DNA from: Rhodobiaceae bacterium
Lineage (GTDB): Bacteria; Pseudomonadota; Alphaproteobacteria; Parvibaculales; Parvibaculaceae
Reading direction: 5' to 3'
Assembly: GCA_021404525.1 (NCBI GenBank)
Contig: JAAWWE010000004.1
Span: 1 to 64,000, forward strand
Length of the DNA: 64,000 nucleotides
Shown one piece after another: positions 17,618 through 27,087 of the stretch. The notes beneath the pieces were generated by a model, which saw only the letters and a list, made by a program, of their open reading frames with translations, did not search any database and was not told the DNA's origin. Every line of letters starts with the position of its first letter. The first letter of the stretch is position 1. The position numbers and the translations under genes are program-made.

Positions 17618-20212
17618 TTAATACGGTTCCGCGACCGCACTGTTGAACAACTCTTTCACATCATTGCTGGCCGAAATGGCGTCGCGTGTCTCTTTGCGCT
17701 GCAGATCGAGCTTTCTGAACTTGCTATCCGCAAGTTTTGCAATCGATTCCACGCGACCAAACGAGGCACCAAATTCTTCGACATATTTCACTAACCCTCG
17801 GAGTTTAGGCAGCGCATCTGACAGGTGGATACCGTGAGGGTCTACGATGTGGGCCTTGACACCGCCTGCTCCATCATCTGATAGGAAGATGAAATCTGGC
17901 CGCATGAGTTTGTTTTCATTCGCTTCGACATAGCCAACACCTAGCGAGTCCAAGGCTCCGAAACTCGGGTTGCGATACCAGGCTATGGTTTCAGGCTTCT
18001 GTATTTCACGGTCCAACACCTCAACTTCCCAAGAAGACTTAAAACCTTCCGGGTATAGGCCATCTTGATCGACCAATAGGTGTTTCGGGTATCTTGGAAA
18101 ATCACGTTCCTTCCCATTTTCGAGCTGCTCGCCTGTGTCTTGCATTCTTGACGTTGGGCGCGCCAAGTCAGCTTCCAGCGGATCGGGGCTAAGCTCTCGA
18201 ATCTGCCGGTAGATGTCCCGGCGTTCATCGCTCAATTGTCGTATCTGTGGCTTGTAGTGTATGAGCCAGTCGTTGCATTTAGCTTCAGCAAAAGCTTCAA
18301 TTTCCTCGGCCACCTCGTCTACAAGACCGACAGCAGCAATGTGACAGTGCGCGTCGATAAGGGCTTCTTCTTCATCCTCGTTGTCATCCCGTGCCGCAAT
18401 ATGTTCAGCATAGGACGTAGCCAATGCAGGGCTAAGTTTTCGTCCAGCGCGCCGATAGGCCTCTTCAATCACCACATAGTCTGCGGCTTCAACAAAATCA
18501 TCAAACGACATTTCTTTTGTTTCGAGATTAGTCGTCAGCGTCTTCCCTTCCATCACCAAAACACCTTGTCGAGCTTCTGCGATGGTCGTTGCGTGTTTTG
18601 AGACGAGTGCATCAAGCTCTTGGTGAACCGCATCATGTGCAATTGCACCCGCATCCGGGAGAAAACCATCTGCCGCCAGCTCATGGGCCAAGATGGTTAG
18701 ACGCTTGATTGGCTTCGTCTCGCGTCTGGGAATCGTTTGAGTTTGGATTTTTTCAAGACATTCCCATACCGCTTCCGGCAAATTGGGGTCAGGGTGTAAC
18801 TCAACGGGGTTGATCAGAATGCGGCGATCTTTCGGCTGCTCGCCAGCTTCTCCGCCTTCCATCAAGACTTTAACAACATTGGTCACAGTCGATTTGTCGA
18901 ATTTTGGAAGGAAGCAGTCGACCGAATTCAGCTTTTCGTTGCCTTCGATACGTCGCGCCAGCGGCGTTCGTACCATGCGTCCGAGCATTTGCGTGATATG
19001 TGTTTCATCACGTGCAGCCCGAAACGACACCATGACTTCAGCCCTTGGGCAATCCCAACCTGTGCTGATTGCTTCCTTTGCAAGGAGGACTCGTACCCAT
19101 TCTGAGTCTTGTACTCGTTCAGGCTGGATGTAGGGAACCTCGTATCTGCCGAACTTCTCATTTCGGTTTTCGCCGAACACATTTGCGATGCTGTCGGGCG
19201 GAAGTTCTGGCCAAGCCTCATAAATCGCGTCCAGTGCACGAGCGATTTCTTGCGGATCCGGCTTATTTGGAACTTGAAATACCATCAGGGGAACGACCGG
19301 GCGCTCTGAGCCCTGTTCAGCTGCATAGTTAGCCCAGGCAGTATTGAAACCTTGCAGGCTGCGTGTTGCTTTGCTCACCAAAACGGTTGAGAAATCTCCG
19401 TCCTCATCGGGCACATCTAAAACGATGGTATCTTTCAAAAGACCTGAGCTTTGAACTTTCTGTGAATCAACAATCACATTCGGCAAGTTCGCACGATTGG
19501 CTGCGATGTCCATGGCGTTGTTGAACCGCTGCACGGTTGCAGAAATGCCAAGGACGATGGGAATGCCCGGAATGGAATCAAAGCCGTTGATCAAGCGCTT
19601 GACGATGGTGGGCTTGTCTCGCGTCGTGTTGGCATTCGCACCCATGCCGCGATGGGCTTCATCCAGTACCAAATAGAGCGTCAGATCTGGGTTTTCGATT
19701 GTGTTGCGGATCGTATCCCACATCGTATACGCGCGCGCGTCCGGCATAATCGGGAGTCGGTTTGCATCCAGTTCAACCCCATTTTCCGAGGGGTCATGTC
19801 CCCGCACCAGCAAACTGTTCTTGCTGAGTTTTGCGGTGTTGAGAAAATAGATTTTGCCCGCTTCCAATGTCTCGCGATTGAAGGTGTTTTGCACCTCAAC
19901 CAGATCAGACATGTTCAGGCGATCCGATGCTTGAATAAGCCTGTTGCGAGATTGAATGTTTAAGTCGGGCGAATCTGAAAACCAGATGACAACCGCGCCC
20001 GGGTCTTGCTGAAAGAAATCGTAGTCATCATCACCGTAGAACAACGCTTCAAAAACGGCTGCGGCCATCACGGTCTTGCCTGCACCCGTAGTAGCTGTCA
20101 ACGAAAACGATGTGCGTTTTTGACGACTATCCCAAAAAGCTTTTGCGTCTGCGAGACCTTCTAGGACATCTCTGACGGCTTCTTCCTGATAGGACTTGAG
20201 CGTGAATTTCAT
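17618..20212 (-). CDS. res: Type III restriction-like Res subunit, DEAD/DEAH helicase
   Basis: An 864-residue superfamily 2 helicase. Walker A TATTGAGKT is near residues 40-47, DEAH (LVLDEAHRG) at 184-187, and motif VI ITQMLGRMVRTPLARR near residue 400. The C-terminal nuclease-like region reads RPDFIF, then KAHIVDPHGIHLSDA (about residues 771-800): a PD-D-type core in which the usual E-x-K is D-P-H. It follows the methyltransferase by 3 bp, so they form one operon. The pair probably restricts unmodified phage DNA, but the altered nuclease motif leaves open translocation without canonical cleavage. Confidence 0.85.
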   Translation of the reverse strand: MKFTLKSYQEEAVRDVLEGLADAKAFWDSRQKRTSFSLTATTGAGKTVMAAAVFEALFYGDDDYDFFQQDPGAVVIWFSDSPDLNIQSRNRLIQASDRLNMSDLVEVQNTFNRETLEAGKIYFLNTAKLSKNSLLVRGHDPSENGVELDANRLPIMPDARAYTMWDTIRNTIENPDLTLYLVLDEAHRGMGANANTTRDKPTIVKRLINGFDSIPGIPIVLGISATVQRFNNAMDIAANRANLPNVIVDSQKVQSSGLLKDTIVLDVPDEDGDFSTVLVSKATRSLQGFNTAWANYAAEQGSERPVVPLMVFQVPNKPDPQEIARALDAIYEAWPELPPDSIANVFGENRNEKFGRYEVPYIQPERVQDSEWVRVLLAKEAISTGWDCPRAEVMVSFRAARDETHITQMLGRMVRTPLARRIEGNEKLNSVDCFLPKFDKSTVTNVVKVLMEGGEAGEQPKDRRILINPVELHPDPNLPEAVWECLEKIQTQTIPRRETKPIKRLTILAHELAADGFLPDAGAIAHDAVHQELDALVSKHATTIAEARQGVLVMEGKTLTTNLETKEMSFDDFVEAADYVVIEEAYRRAGRKLSPALATSYAEHIAARDDNEDEEEALIDAHCHIAAVGLVDEVAEEIEAFAEAKCNDWLIHYKPQIRQLSDERRDIYRQIRELSPDPLEADLARPTSRMQDTGEQLENGKERDFPRYPKHLLVDQDGLYPEGFKSSWEVEVLDREIQKPETIAWYRNPSFGALDSLGVGYVEANENKLMRPDFIFLSDDGAGGVKAHIVDPHGIHLSDALPKLRGLVKYVEEFGASFGRVESIAKLADSKFRKLDLQRKETRDAISASNDVKELFNSAVAEPY

Positions 20213-20215
20213 GAT

Positions 20216-22342
20216 CTATCGCCCCATCGCAAAGCGGAAATTGTTGAGATAGGACTCATAGAGTCTTACCGGCTCCACGCCATCCGGCAGCACACGCGCC
20301 ACAGCCTGGAAGCGCTTGTCATCGTCAGTTACGACATAGGCGATGCGGATGCCGCCCTTAGCCGCAATTGCTTCTGTAAAGGATGTAGCCTTGTCGAGAT
20401 TGATCAGCAGGCCATAGGTATCTGCCACATCCCAGCCTACAGCCGGTTCTTTATCGATCCTGCGGCCTTCACTCCCCGCCCGCATCCATAGAAGCGGCGC
20501 AATGCGGGCAAACGCGCGACTGTGACTTACGGAGACGGGCGTTTCATAGGTCAGCGAGAAGAACTCGGCATTTTCCTCAAACCCATCAGCCAAGGGGAAT
20601 TCGTCGGTGAATTTATAGTCACCCTTGATGGGCTCGCCGTCGGGGGTCTTGCCCGTGATCGCCGCCTCAAGGCGCGGTTTGGTGATAAAGTCGCAAATGC
20701 CCCATTTTTCCCAATCGCTGTCGCCGGGGCGCATGCCTTGTTCGCGTAGGGCTTTTTGCTCGTTGGCGGCAACTTCATTGTTGGTAACCGAAATACACTG
20801 CCGCCTGCCGCCATCTTGCTTGTTGAGGCGCATGACCGCATGGGCTGTGGTGCCAGAGCCAGAGAAGAAGTCAAGGATTTTTGCATCGGGTTTGCTTGCG
20901 ACGAAAAAACGAACTGCATCTTCGACAGCGTAGAGGCTCTTGGGAAAAGGGAATTTCCTATTTGAAAGAAATTCCGACAGCAACCGGCTACCATATTGAG
21001 TTGAATCGTGACTTGGAATTCTCCATTGGCTGCCAGGGATTGCCATCACACTTGATGGGTCATTTTCTTCGACCAACAGTGACCCGTCTTCAGCTCGTCC
21101 AACCTCTTTAAATTCTCCGCTTTGGACTTTCGAGTATTCACCAGGTTTCAATATATAGACAGTGAAACCCCTTTCCGGTGCTCCACCGATTCGAACTCTT
21201 CCCTGGCTCATCCTCTCACGAAACGTGCTGGGCGACCATTGCCAGTTGCCCTCAGTGCCATCTTTTCTGATTGGCAATACGGGCACTAGTCCTTCGATCT
21301 CAGGCGCGGCTGAAACGCCCTTTAATAAAGGCTCACCTATAGCCTCGACCTTAAGCGAGATTGGATCAACATAGATGGGATAAAAGCAACCCGGCGAATG
21401 ATCACGCTCTGCGTTGGTGCCTGATCGCCTCAACAAGTCCCAACGTATCTTACCCGTGTGCGTACGCCCCTTGCCGGAAACCCATTCACGATCTAGGCGC
21501 AATCGCTTTGGACCTGCCTCTCCAAAAAAAACAAAAAAAATGTACTCGTCGCTGCGCCCAAACCCTCCTGCGCGCGCCACCGCCGCAGGGTTTATCAGGG
21601 CGCTCACCATTTGTATTCGAGCATCGGGATATACTTGCTCTAGTAGCAATCCAAGCCTCAAGTATTCCTTTTCATCAATAGCAACGATTAAAACGGAATC
21701 TCTTGGATTCAATAGATGACTTGCGACCTTCAGCCGCCGCTCCATAAACGCGAGCCATTTGGAATGACGATATAAGTCATCGCCTTCAACATAATCGTTG
21801 TTGTATTTCCAGTCCTTCGCTCCAGTATTGTAGGGAGGGTCGATATAGATAGCGTCGATCTTGCCGCGATGAGTGTAGGTTAGGGCTTCCAGTGCGTGGA
21901 AGTTCTCGCCGTTGATCACCGTGTGGAAGGGTTTGTCACCGCCCCGCTCAATTTTGCCAGTACTTACAAGGCCGGGGTAAATGTAGTCGCGGAACTCGGC
22001 CACCACGACAAGATCATCTGCGGACGCTTCTTTAGTCTCTGGCTCTGCCGAGTCAATTTCTTCGAGTGATGCAATGCGTTGCCCATCTGCCCTAGCGATG
22101 CGCTGCACTTTCCAAAGTCTTTGGTCCCCTGGCTTCGTCTCGCCTCGTGGCGGTAGGACGCGCACTTTGTCGCCCTTGCGCACAGGACGGCCCGGCAGTT
22201 CTACGCTCTCAGGTCGGTGTCGCTCAAAGTTGAGGCCAAAGGAACGCCTTTCAGCGAACGCCTTGAACTCCCGTTCCAACTCATTGCCAAGATCAGCATC
22301 TTTTGCTTTCGCCCGCGCGATAAGGTCTGTCAGTCGCGACAT
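20216..22342 (-). CDS. mod: Type III-like DNA adenine/cytosine methyltransferase (Mod)
   Basis: A 708-residue beta-class DNA methyltransferase. The catalytic motif IDPPYNTGAKDW (DPPY at residues 168-171) comes before the SAM motif LDFFSGSGTTAHAV near residue 490, the order expected of Mod proteins. The stretch between them (about residues 200-450) is the likely target-recognition domain. The N-terminal region has a basic, SH3-like part (KGDKVRVLPP). It is the first gene of the mod-res operon. Target sequence unknown. Confidence 0.9.
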   Translation of the reverse strand: MSRLTDLIARAKAKDADLGNELEREFKAFAERRSFGLNFERHRPESVELPGRPVRKGDKVRVLPPRGETKPGDQRLWKVQRIARADGQRIASLEEIDSAEPETKEASADDLVVVAEFRDYIYPGLVSTGKIERGGDKPFHTVINGENFHALEALTYTHRGKIDAIYIDPPYNTGAKDWKYNNDYVEGDDLYRHSKWLAFMERRLKVASHLLNPRDSVLIVAIDEKEYLRLGLLLEQVYPDARIQMVSALINPAAVARAGGFGRSDEYIFFVFFGEAGPKRLRLDREWVSGKGRTHTGKIRWDLLRRSGTNAERDHSPGCFYPIYVDPISLKVEAIGEPLLKGVSAAPEIEGLVPVLPIRKDGTEGNWQWSPSTFRERMSQGRVRIGGAPERGFTVYILKPGEYSKVQSGEFKEVGRAEDGSLLVEENDPSSVMAIPGSQWRIPSHDSTQYGSRLLSEFLSNRKFPFPKSLYAVEDAVRFFVASKPDAKILDFFSGSGTTAHAVMRLNKQDGGRRQCISVTNNEVAANEQKALREQGMRPGDSDWEKWGICDFITKPRLEAAITGKTPDGEPIKGDYKFTDEFPLADGFEENAEFFSLTYETPVSVSHSRAFARIAPLLWMRAGSEGRRIDKEPAVGWDVADTYGLLINLDKATSFTEAIAAKGGIRIAYVVTDDDKRFQAVARVLPDGVEPVRLYESYLNNFRFAMGR

Positions 22343-22861
22343 TGGTGCGTCTCAGCGTAAAAGGTAAAAATTGCACCAATTTGCTTGTTGGTGATCATGT
22401 TCTATTTTTATCCATCACTTTTGCTAATCTAGTTAGACTTCAGATGATCTTTAAGTTTTGGCACTTTCGCAAAACACGCATAAAACAGCCAGCTCGAAAA
22501 CGAAATTTATTGAATGTCTTTTCTTGAGCTTGTCGCCAATAACGTTGGATTGTCTCTCCAAAGATAAAGCAGCTCTCTTCCACCTGGTTGTTACTAGCTA
22601 AGGTTCACCACCCAAACCAGCCTTGTGGCAATGTTCTCCAAGCCTAACCTGACACCCGCGCGCAGCGCGTCGCAATCAATTGGTGATCAATCCCAAGCAT
22701 TGGGCAAACCTCGTGCCGCTGGCAAAGGAAGTTGCTCGCAAGTTCGATCCGGTGTTTGTCGAGGGTTGTTGGCTGAACAATACGGAACCACCACTTGATC
22801 CATCATGGAAGCGGCGGAGTTGCGATCTATGACACCACAAAAAAAGAGAGTGCCTCCAGCG
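22343..22861. other. Gap between mod and integrase, no confident gene
   Basis: 519 bp. The left part is AT-rich and probably holds the mod promoter. On the plus strand a 49-codon frame (GTG 22683 to 22832) encodes MINPKHWANLVPLAKEVARK and further residues; its composition is protein-like, but I do not recognise it. It may be a remnant of a longer gene. Confidence 0.4.
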
Positions 22862-24094
22862 CTACGGCGAATAAGCCTCGTCGAGCTTCTGACCAGCATC
22901 GGCCCCGTCACGTACGGCGTGGGTATAGATGCCAAGTGTAACAGTGGGGTTGGCGTGCCCCGCAATCTTAGCGACTAGGCCGACCTCTACCCCCTGGGCT
23001 TGCAGCGTCGAGATATAAGTGTGCCTTGCGGAGTGGGGTGTCACGTATGGCAAGTCTAACCGCCCGAATACAGGCTCCCAGTATCTCCGACGCCAATTTT
23101 GATACAACAACGGGCCTCCGCCGAGGCGCGGGAGTGGCCACGGCCGCAATCGACCGGGACCTGGGAACACGCGATATAGCTCCCCGGCCTCTCTTGGGCA
23201 TCGGAGACGCCATTGGAGCAGCATCCCCCTAAGGATACCGCCCATAGGTATCTCGCGCGTCCCGGCGTCCGTCTTGGTCGTCTCGGATAGTGTCCCATCG
23301 CGCTCCTGGATACGGCAGATGCGTATCGTGTTTTGATCAAAGTCGACCTCAGACCACAGCAAACCCAATTGCTCGCTAGGTCGTGTTCCGGCGAGGAACG
23401 GGAAGGCATAGTAGACGCCATGTTCCCTATCGATCTGGGCTTCGTGTATGACCTTAGCCACCTGTGGTGTTTCAAGGATGGTCTTGCGGATCTTGGGCGT
23501 ACCTTTGCCAAGCTGCGTGGGCATTGATGGAACACGGACGCCAAAGTCTTCTTCGGCTAACGCCAAGACGCTAGCGAGAAAAGACTTCGCCCGGCGGGCT
23601 GTATAGGCGCCAGAATTGTCCCGTACTTCGTTGAACCAGCTGCGAATGTGAGCGGTCCTCAGCTCCGAGATCAGCAGTTTGCCCAGGCGTTCGTGCAATT
23701 CTGCTCCATCCGGCACAGTGTTTGTCTGCCGGTAATGTTCTCGCTGTTCCCGGGAGCCTACTAATATCGGTCCTCGGATGTGTTCAACGACCGCCAGGCA
23801 CGCACCGAAGCTACTGGGCTTTACGCGTTTTTTCTTGTTCTCCAGCCAATGATCTAGCGCTTTCGAAACGGTTAGCGCGCTCATTGGATCATGGAGCGGA
23901 TCGGTCTGGATACTGGCGGCCAGTTCAGATTGGCGGTCTTGCGCATCGGCGCGGCGTTCGAAGAATTCTTGTCGACGTTTGCCGTTTTTCGGGTGCCTAT
24001 AGTTCAGGACGTGCCGGGTTTGAAAAACAATCTCTCCGGCCTTGTTCTTGCGCTTTCGAAGGCGCTTGGTAATCGAAGATTTGAAGGACATCAT
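22862..24094 (-). CDS. int: Tyrosine-recombinase integrase of the island
   Basis: A 410-residue integrase with an N-terminal arm-binding region, a SAM-like core-binding domain (~residues 70-200) and an intact catalytic domain. The arginine is in FLAGTRPSEQLGL, the lysine region is TKTDAGTREIPM, the HxxR is in TPHSARHTYIS, the second histidine in GHANPTV and the nucleophile Tyr in LGIYTHAV. It should cut the tRNA-Gly att sites. It lies mid-island, 5.5 kb from attL, unlike most tRNA islands where int abuts one end. It starts at the ATG-ATG at 24094. Confidence 0.95.
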   Translation of the reverse strand: MMSFKSSITKRLRKRKNKAGEIVFQTRHVLNYRHPKNGKRRQEFFERRADAQDRQSELAASIQTDPLHDPMSALTVSKALDHWLENKKKRVKPSSFGACLAVVEHIRGPILVGSREQREHYRQTNTVPDGAELHERLGKLLISELRTAHIRSWFNEVRDNSGAYTARRAKSFLASVLALAEEDFGVRVPSMPTQLGKGTPKIRKTILETPQVAKVIHEAQIDREHGVYYAFPFLAGTRPSEQLGLLWSEVDFDQNTIRICRIQERDGTLSETTKTDAGTREIPMGGILRGMLLQWRLRCPREAGELYRVFPGPGRLRPWPLPRLGGGPLLYQNWRRRYWEPVFGRLDLPYVTPHSARHTYISTLQAQGVEVGLVAKIAGHANPTVTLGIYTHAVRDGADAGQKLDEAYSP

Positions 24095-24274
24095 TTCATC
24101 CGTTGTTCAAAAGAACGAAAAAATCACGGCGAAGTTTTTGTGGGAATTTCCTGGTGCATACGAAATGTTTCGCGTAACCGAATATGTAACCGAGCTGCCA
24201 CAATGGCCTGGAAGCGGCGGACTTCTGCGGCCGTGAACTACCCGCACTGATTGGGGGTCTACCAAAGAGAGATG

Positions 24275-24397
24275 TCATGGTGTCACGTCATGTCACGGGG
24301 ATAGCCAAGCACCCCGGGCTAGCCAATAATTCGCCCAACGCTTTTTGTTGTCTTGGTTGATGTTGCTTTAGGGTTATGACGTGACGTGACACCATGA
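24275..24397. repeat. 16-bp perfect inverted repeat with TGTCACG iterons, candidate origin
   Basis: TCATGGTGTCACGTCA (24275-24290) is the perfect reverse complement of TGACGTGACACCATGA (24382-24397), 91 bp apart. Each arm extends into further TGTCAC/GTCACG units (TGTCACG-TCA-TGTCACG on the left, GACGTGACGTGAC on the right). It fills the gap between int and the primase ATPase gene, where an iteron-type replication origin or an integrase/AlpA regulatory site would be expected. Function is inference. Confidence 0.6.
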
Positions 24398-24403
24398 CGC
24401 GTA

Positions 24404-26263
24404 TTAATCCTCCAGACCATCCAAGAGCGCTCCTAGGTCGAGCTCGGTACAGAGTGACCTCTGTTGCCCAGAGAACCGTCGTTGGCTACCCCGTTGAGCA
24501 CCTGGAAGGCGACCAAGGGAGCTTGCCCAGCCGCCGCCCTCCCAAAGAGTGCCGGCAAAGATCGTGGTCATGCCTCGGTGGGAGTTGGGGACGAGCAGCT
24601 TGTAGTCGACAACACGGAGCCCCAACCTTTCCAGCTCGGACTTGGCAACGTCCATTAGCTGTTCACGGTCATGTCCTTTCCGTCGTCCTGTTGCACGCTG
24701 CAACAACCCTAAGACCGTGTCGTCGGGTACCTGGTATTCCAGAAGAGCACTGAGGCATGCAAAGCTATCATCTTCGTCATGTGCCTCGGCAAGCATGTTA
24801 ATTGCTTTGTCGTGTTCTGCGATCAGGTTTCCTGCTTCGACCTCGTTGATTGCTCTGCCGTTGATCGATACCCACGCACCTGCCAGCAGCGTCGCCATAT
24901 TCTTTGCGTGGCGGCTGTCGACAGCGGGGAAGGCCGCCTCAAGTGTCTCGATGGATTGGCGGATGTCGTCGACGTGGTTGATGACCAGATGGCACCACTC
25001 GGGCCCCGATTTCGCTAAGTCGCTCTTGAGCTGTCTTATTTGAGCGGCTTTTTCCCTGTCATTGTCGTGCTTGTCGAGTGAGAGCACCACGATCCGGGAA
25101 TGGTCGGCAGCGGTGACTGCGAACGGGTTGATTGCAGCAAGAAGGAAGGTTGAGCGTATGGAAAATACAATGGCCTTACCTTCCGGTGTCCCACGGACAA
25201 CAGGCATGTCGCCTGATGATGCGCTGCGCATCAGCTTGATGACTTGGCGCATACGCCCACGGTTCTGGTCGGCCTCAAACTCATCCAGCAAGACGGGCCG
25301 ACTGTCAGCCCCGATCGTTTGCCGGATACCCGCCTCGCTGCTCTGGCCATCAAGGACAATTGCGATGGGGTAAAGTAGCGCTTGAAGTACCGCTACCAGC
25401 GTCGATTTACCGGTGTTCTTGGCGCCGGTGAGGAACAAGTGCGGGCGCCAGTCCAGCGCACCGCAGATAACGGCGACCACTGCCCATCCAAGAAGCAGGT
25501 ATGGAGCCGAAGGAGTGTTCCAATTGAATTGGTCGAAGAGATCGAACACTTTCTGCGCGGTAACGCCGGTTTTTGTTCTTGGCACTGCATCAAGCGCGCG
25601 GTGGCATACATATACGTGGCGGTCATCGTTCGGGCTATTGTCGCCCCAGTTGACGACTGTATTGTCGTCAGCATCCAGATAAACGCCGCGACCGCGAACA
25701 AGGGAGGCATCAAAACCTCCCATATCCCGGCACGCGACAATCAGGGCCTCTCCTGCGGTTCGGGTTTCGATACCCGCCGGCTTACCATCCTTGAAACGCG
25801 GGTATAACTCTGACCAGAAGTCCGATGGTGCGAAGCCGATAAGGACCGCTGCCTGGAACAACCGGGTAGCCGACTCGACGCTCAATATGTTGCGGTTTTG
25901 ATCGTAAAAAACGTTGGAGCCGTCCTCGCGGTACCCAAGTGGTACAGGGCCGACTACCCCAGGCTCGTACCGAGCAACACCGAGGCCGGTTAGAGGTTTT
26001 GATCCAATGCCCTTCCTGACGCCAGAACTGATCATCTCGTCGAGCTCATCGAGTGTGTTGCCTTTGTATCGCTCGGGCAACGCGGCTGAGACTACCTGCT
26101 TTATGCACTCTCCGTCGTTGGTGACTGATAGGAGGGCATTGACCGCATTCAGCGCAGGACCATGTGTGGATTCGCCCTTGGCGAGATCAATGAAATCCGG
26201 GCACTGTGCAATACTTCTTATCAACCTGAGTGCTATGGGATTCGAGTTCGGTTGGTTGAGCAT
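24404..26263 (-). CDS. Replicative helicase-primase-like ATPase of the island
   Basis: A 619-residue protein of the primase/D5-like ATPase type. The Walker A loop is LFLTGAKNTGKSTLVAVLQA and the Walker B is VLLDEFEADQN. RHVYVCHRALDAV and the preceding region may be an accessory domain. I chose ATG 26263 because GGAGG lies 9 nt upstream, inside the last codons of the primase-polymerase gene; the longer in-frame extension overlaps that gene and looks non-coding. Together the two genes look like a split version of the single-chain primase-helicases of satellites. It probably drives island replication after excision. Confidence 0.8.
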   Translation of the reverse strand: MLNQPNSNPIALRLIRSIAQCPDFIDLAKGESTHGPALNAVNALLSVTNDGECIKQVVSAALPERYKGNTLDELDEMISSGVRKGIGSKPLTGLGVARYEPGVVGPVPLGYREDGSNVFYDQNRNILSVESATRLFQAAVLIGFAPSDFWSELYPRFKDGKPAGIETRTAGEALIVACRDMGGFDASLVRGRGVYLDADDNTVVNWGDNSPNDDRHVYVCHRALDAVPRTKTGVTAQKVFDLFDQFNWNTPSAPYLLLGWAVVAVICGALDWRPHLFLTGAKNTGKSTLVAVLQALLYPIAIVLDGQSSEAGIRQTIGADSRPVLLDEFEADQNRGRMRQVIKLMRSASSGDMPVVRGTPEGKAIVFSIRSTFLLAAINPFAVTAADHSRIVVLSLDKHDNDREKAAQIRQLKSDLAKSGPEWCHLVINHVDDIRQSIETLEAAFPAVDSRHAKNMATLLAGAWVSINGRAINEVEAGNLIAEHDKAINMLAEAHDEDDSFACLSALLEYQVPDDTVLGLLQRATGRRKGHDREQLMDVAKSELERLGLRVVDYKLLVPNSHRGMTTIFAGTLWEGGGWASSLGRLPGAQRGSQRRFSGQQRSLCTELDLGALLDGLED

Positions 26264-26267
26264 ATTC

Positions 26268-26801
26268 TTAAGCCTCCATATCGATAATCGGGAGGTCATC
26301 CAGATCCACCTCAAGCAGCGGTGTTCCAACCCATTCATAAGGGCGATTGGTGTCCGGATGAATCGTTGGGGGGATGACGCAGAGCTTGCTTTCGAGTAGG
26401 CACTCGACCGAAGCCGGACCTCTCTTATCTTCAAGCTTTGGTTTGAAGCTAAAATTTTTGGGCGTCCCCAAAACTCGAACGGGTATGGCGGTTCCCTTGG
26501 CTCCGACCCGCTGGCATGGCGCTCCACCAATAGCGGCGATTATGGGCCTAACGTATTCGGCACGATCAATGTCGAGCATACCTAGGCTACCGCCGCCAGG
26601 TAGTGCGGTACCCATGCGTAGGCCTATGCCGTGGTTTGGGTATTTCTCGAGCCAACTGTCAAAAGTGCCTTCTGGCCATTGACCGTCTGGCTTTTGCCAC
26701 TGTTTTACCGGGCACCCTTTCTTGCCGGGTACAATTGGTCGTGGTTCAAAACCTTTTTCACGATAGGTCGGCGCCGCATCCGCAAAGGTTCCTTCCCTCA
26801 T
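26268..26801 (-). CDS. Bifunctional primase-polymerase (Prim-Pol) domain protein
   Basis: A 177-residue protein matching the N-terminal Prim-Pol module: YREKGFEPRPIVPGKKGCPV, the region WPEGTFDSWLEKYPNHGIGL, and then GSLGMLDIDRAEYV with the likely catalytic acids. An SVECLLESKLCVIPPTIHPD stretch follows. It overlaps the AlpA-like gene upstream by 4 bp and stops 4 bp before the ATPase gene, so the three are one operon. The domain is normally fused to the helicase; here it is a separate chain. Confidence 0.82.
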   Translation of the reverse strand: MREGTFADAAPTYREKGFEPRPIVPGKKGCPVKQWQKPDGQWPEGTFDSWLEKYPNHGIGLRMGTALPGGGSLGMLDIDRAEYVRPIIAAIGGAPCQRVGAKGTAIPVRVLGTPKNFSFKPKLEDKRGPASVECLLESKLCVIPPTIHPDTNRPYEWVGTPLLEVDLDDLPIIDMEA

Positions 26802-27010
26802 GACACACCCCCTAAGCAGCGATGTGCCTGAATGAAGGCATGCACCTCGTCAAGCTGCACGTAGCGGCGAGACCCGAACGGTGTGTAGAACGGGATGAGC
26901 CCCCTGTTCACGGTGCGCCGTAGCGCGTGTTCCTTAATGCCCAATAGCTTCGCTGCGTTGGGAATTGAGGCATATAAAGCTCTCTTTTGGTCGCTGGGTA
27001 GGTGTTTCAT
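26798..27010 (-). CDS. alpA: AlpA-like helix-turn-helix excisionase/activator
   Basis: A 70-residue MerR-type winged-helix protein: SIPNAAKLLGIKEHALRRTV, then GSRRYVQLDEVHAFIQAH. In P4-like and PICI-like elements such proteins activate int or the replication genes and help excision. It is the first gene of the replication operon and overlaps the next start by ATGA. Confidence 0.85.
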   Translation of the reverse strand: MKHLPSDQKRALYASIPNAAKLLGIKEHALRRTVNRGLIPFYTPFGSRRYVQLDEVHAFIQAHRCLGGVS

Positions 27011-27087
27011 GACCTTCTCCTGTTGCTGCCTGAATCGGCGAATGCAACGGAGAATTCCTCAAACTTTGGCGACTGTGAGCGCGTTTT

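Noticed and set aside
17618..22342. BREX or type I restriction
   Set aside because: No PglZ, HsdS or separate specificity subunit; the beta-class Mod next to a Res-like helicase fits type III.
22687..22965. A 92-residue minus-strand frame
   Set aside because: It overlaps the end of the integrase gene in another frame and has shadow-like composition.
24404..26530. A longer ATPase frame starting at 26530
   Set aside because: Its first 89 residues overlap the Prim-Pol gene in another frame and look non-coding; GGAGG favours ATG 26263.
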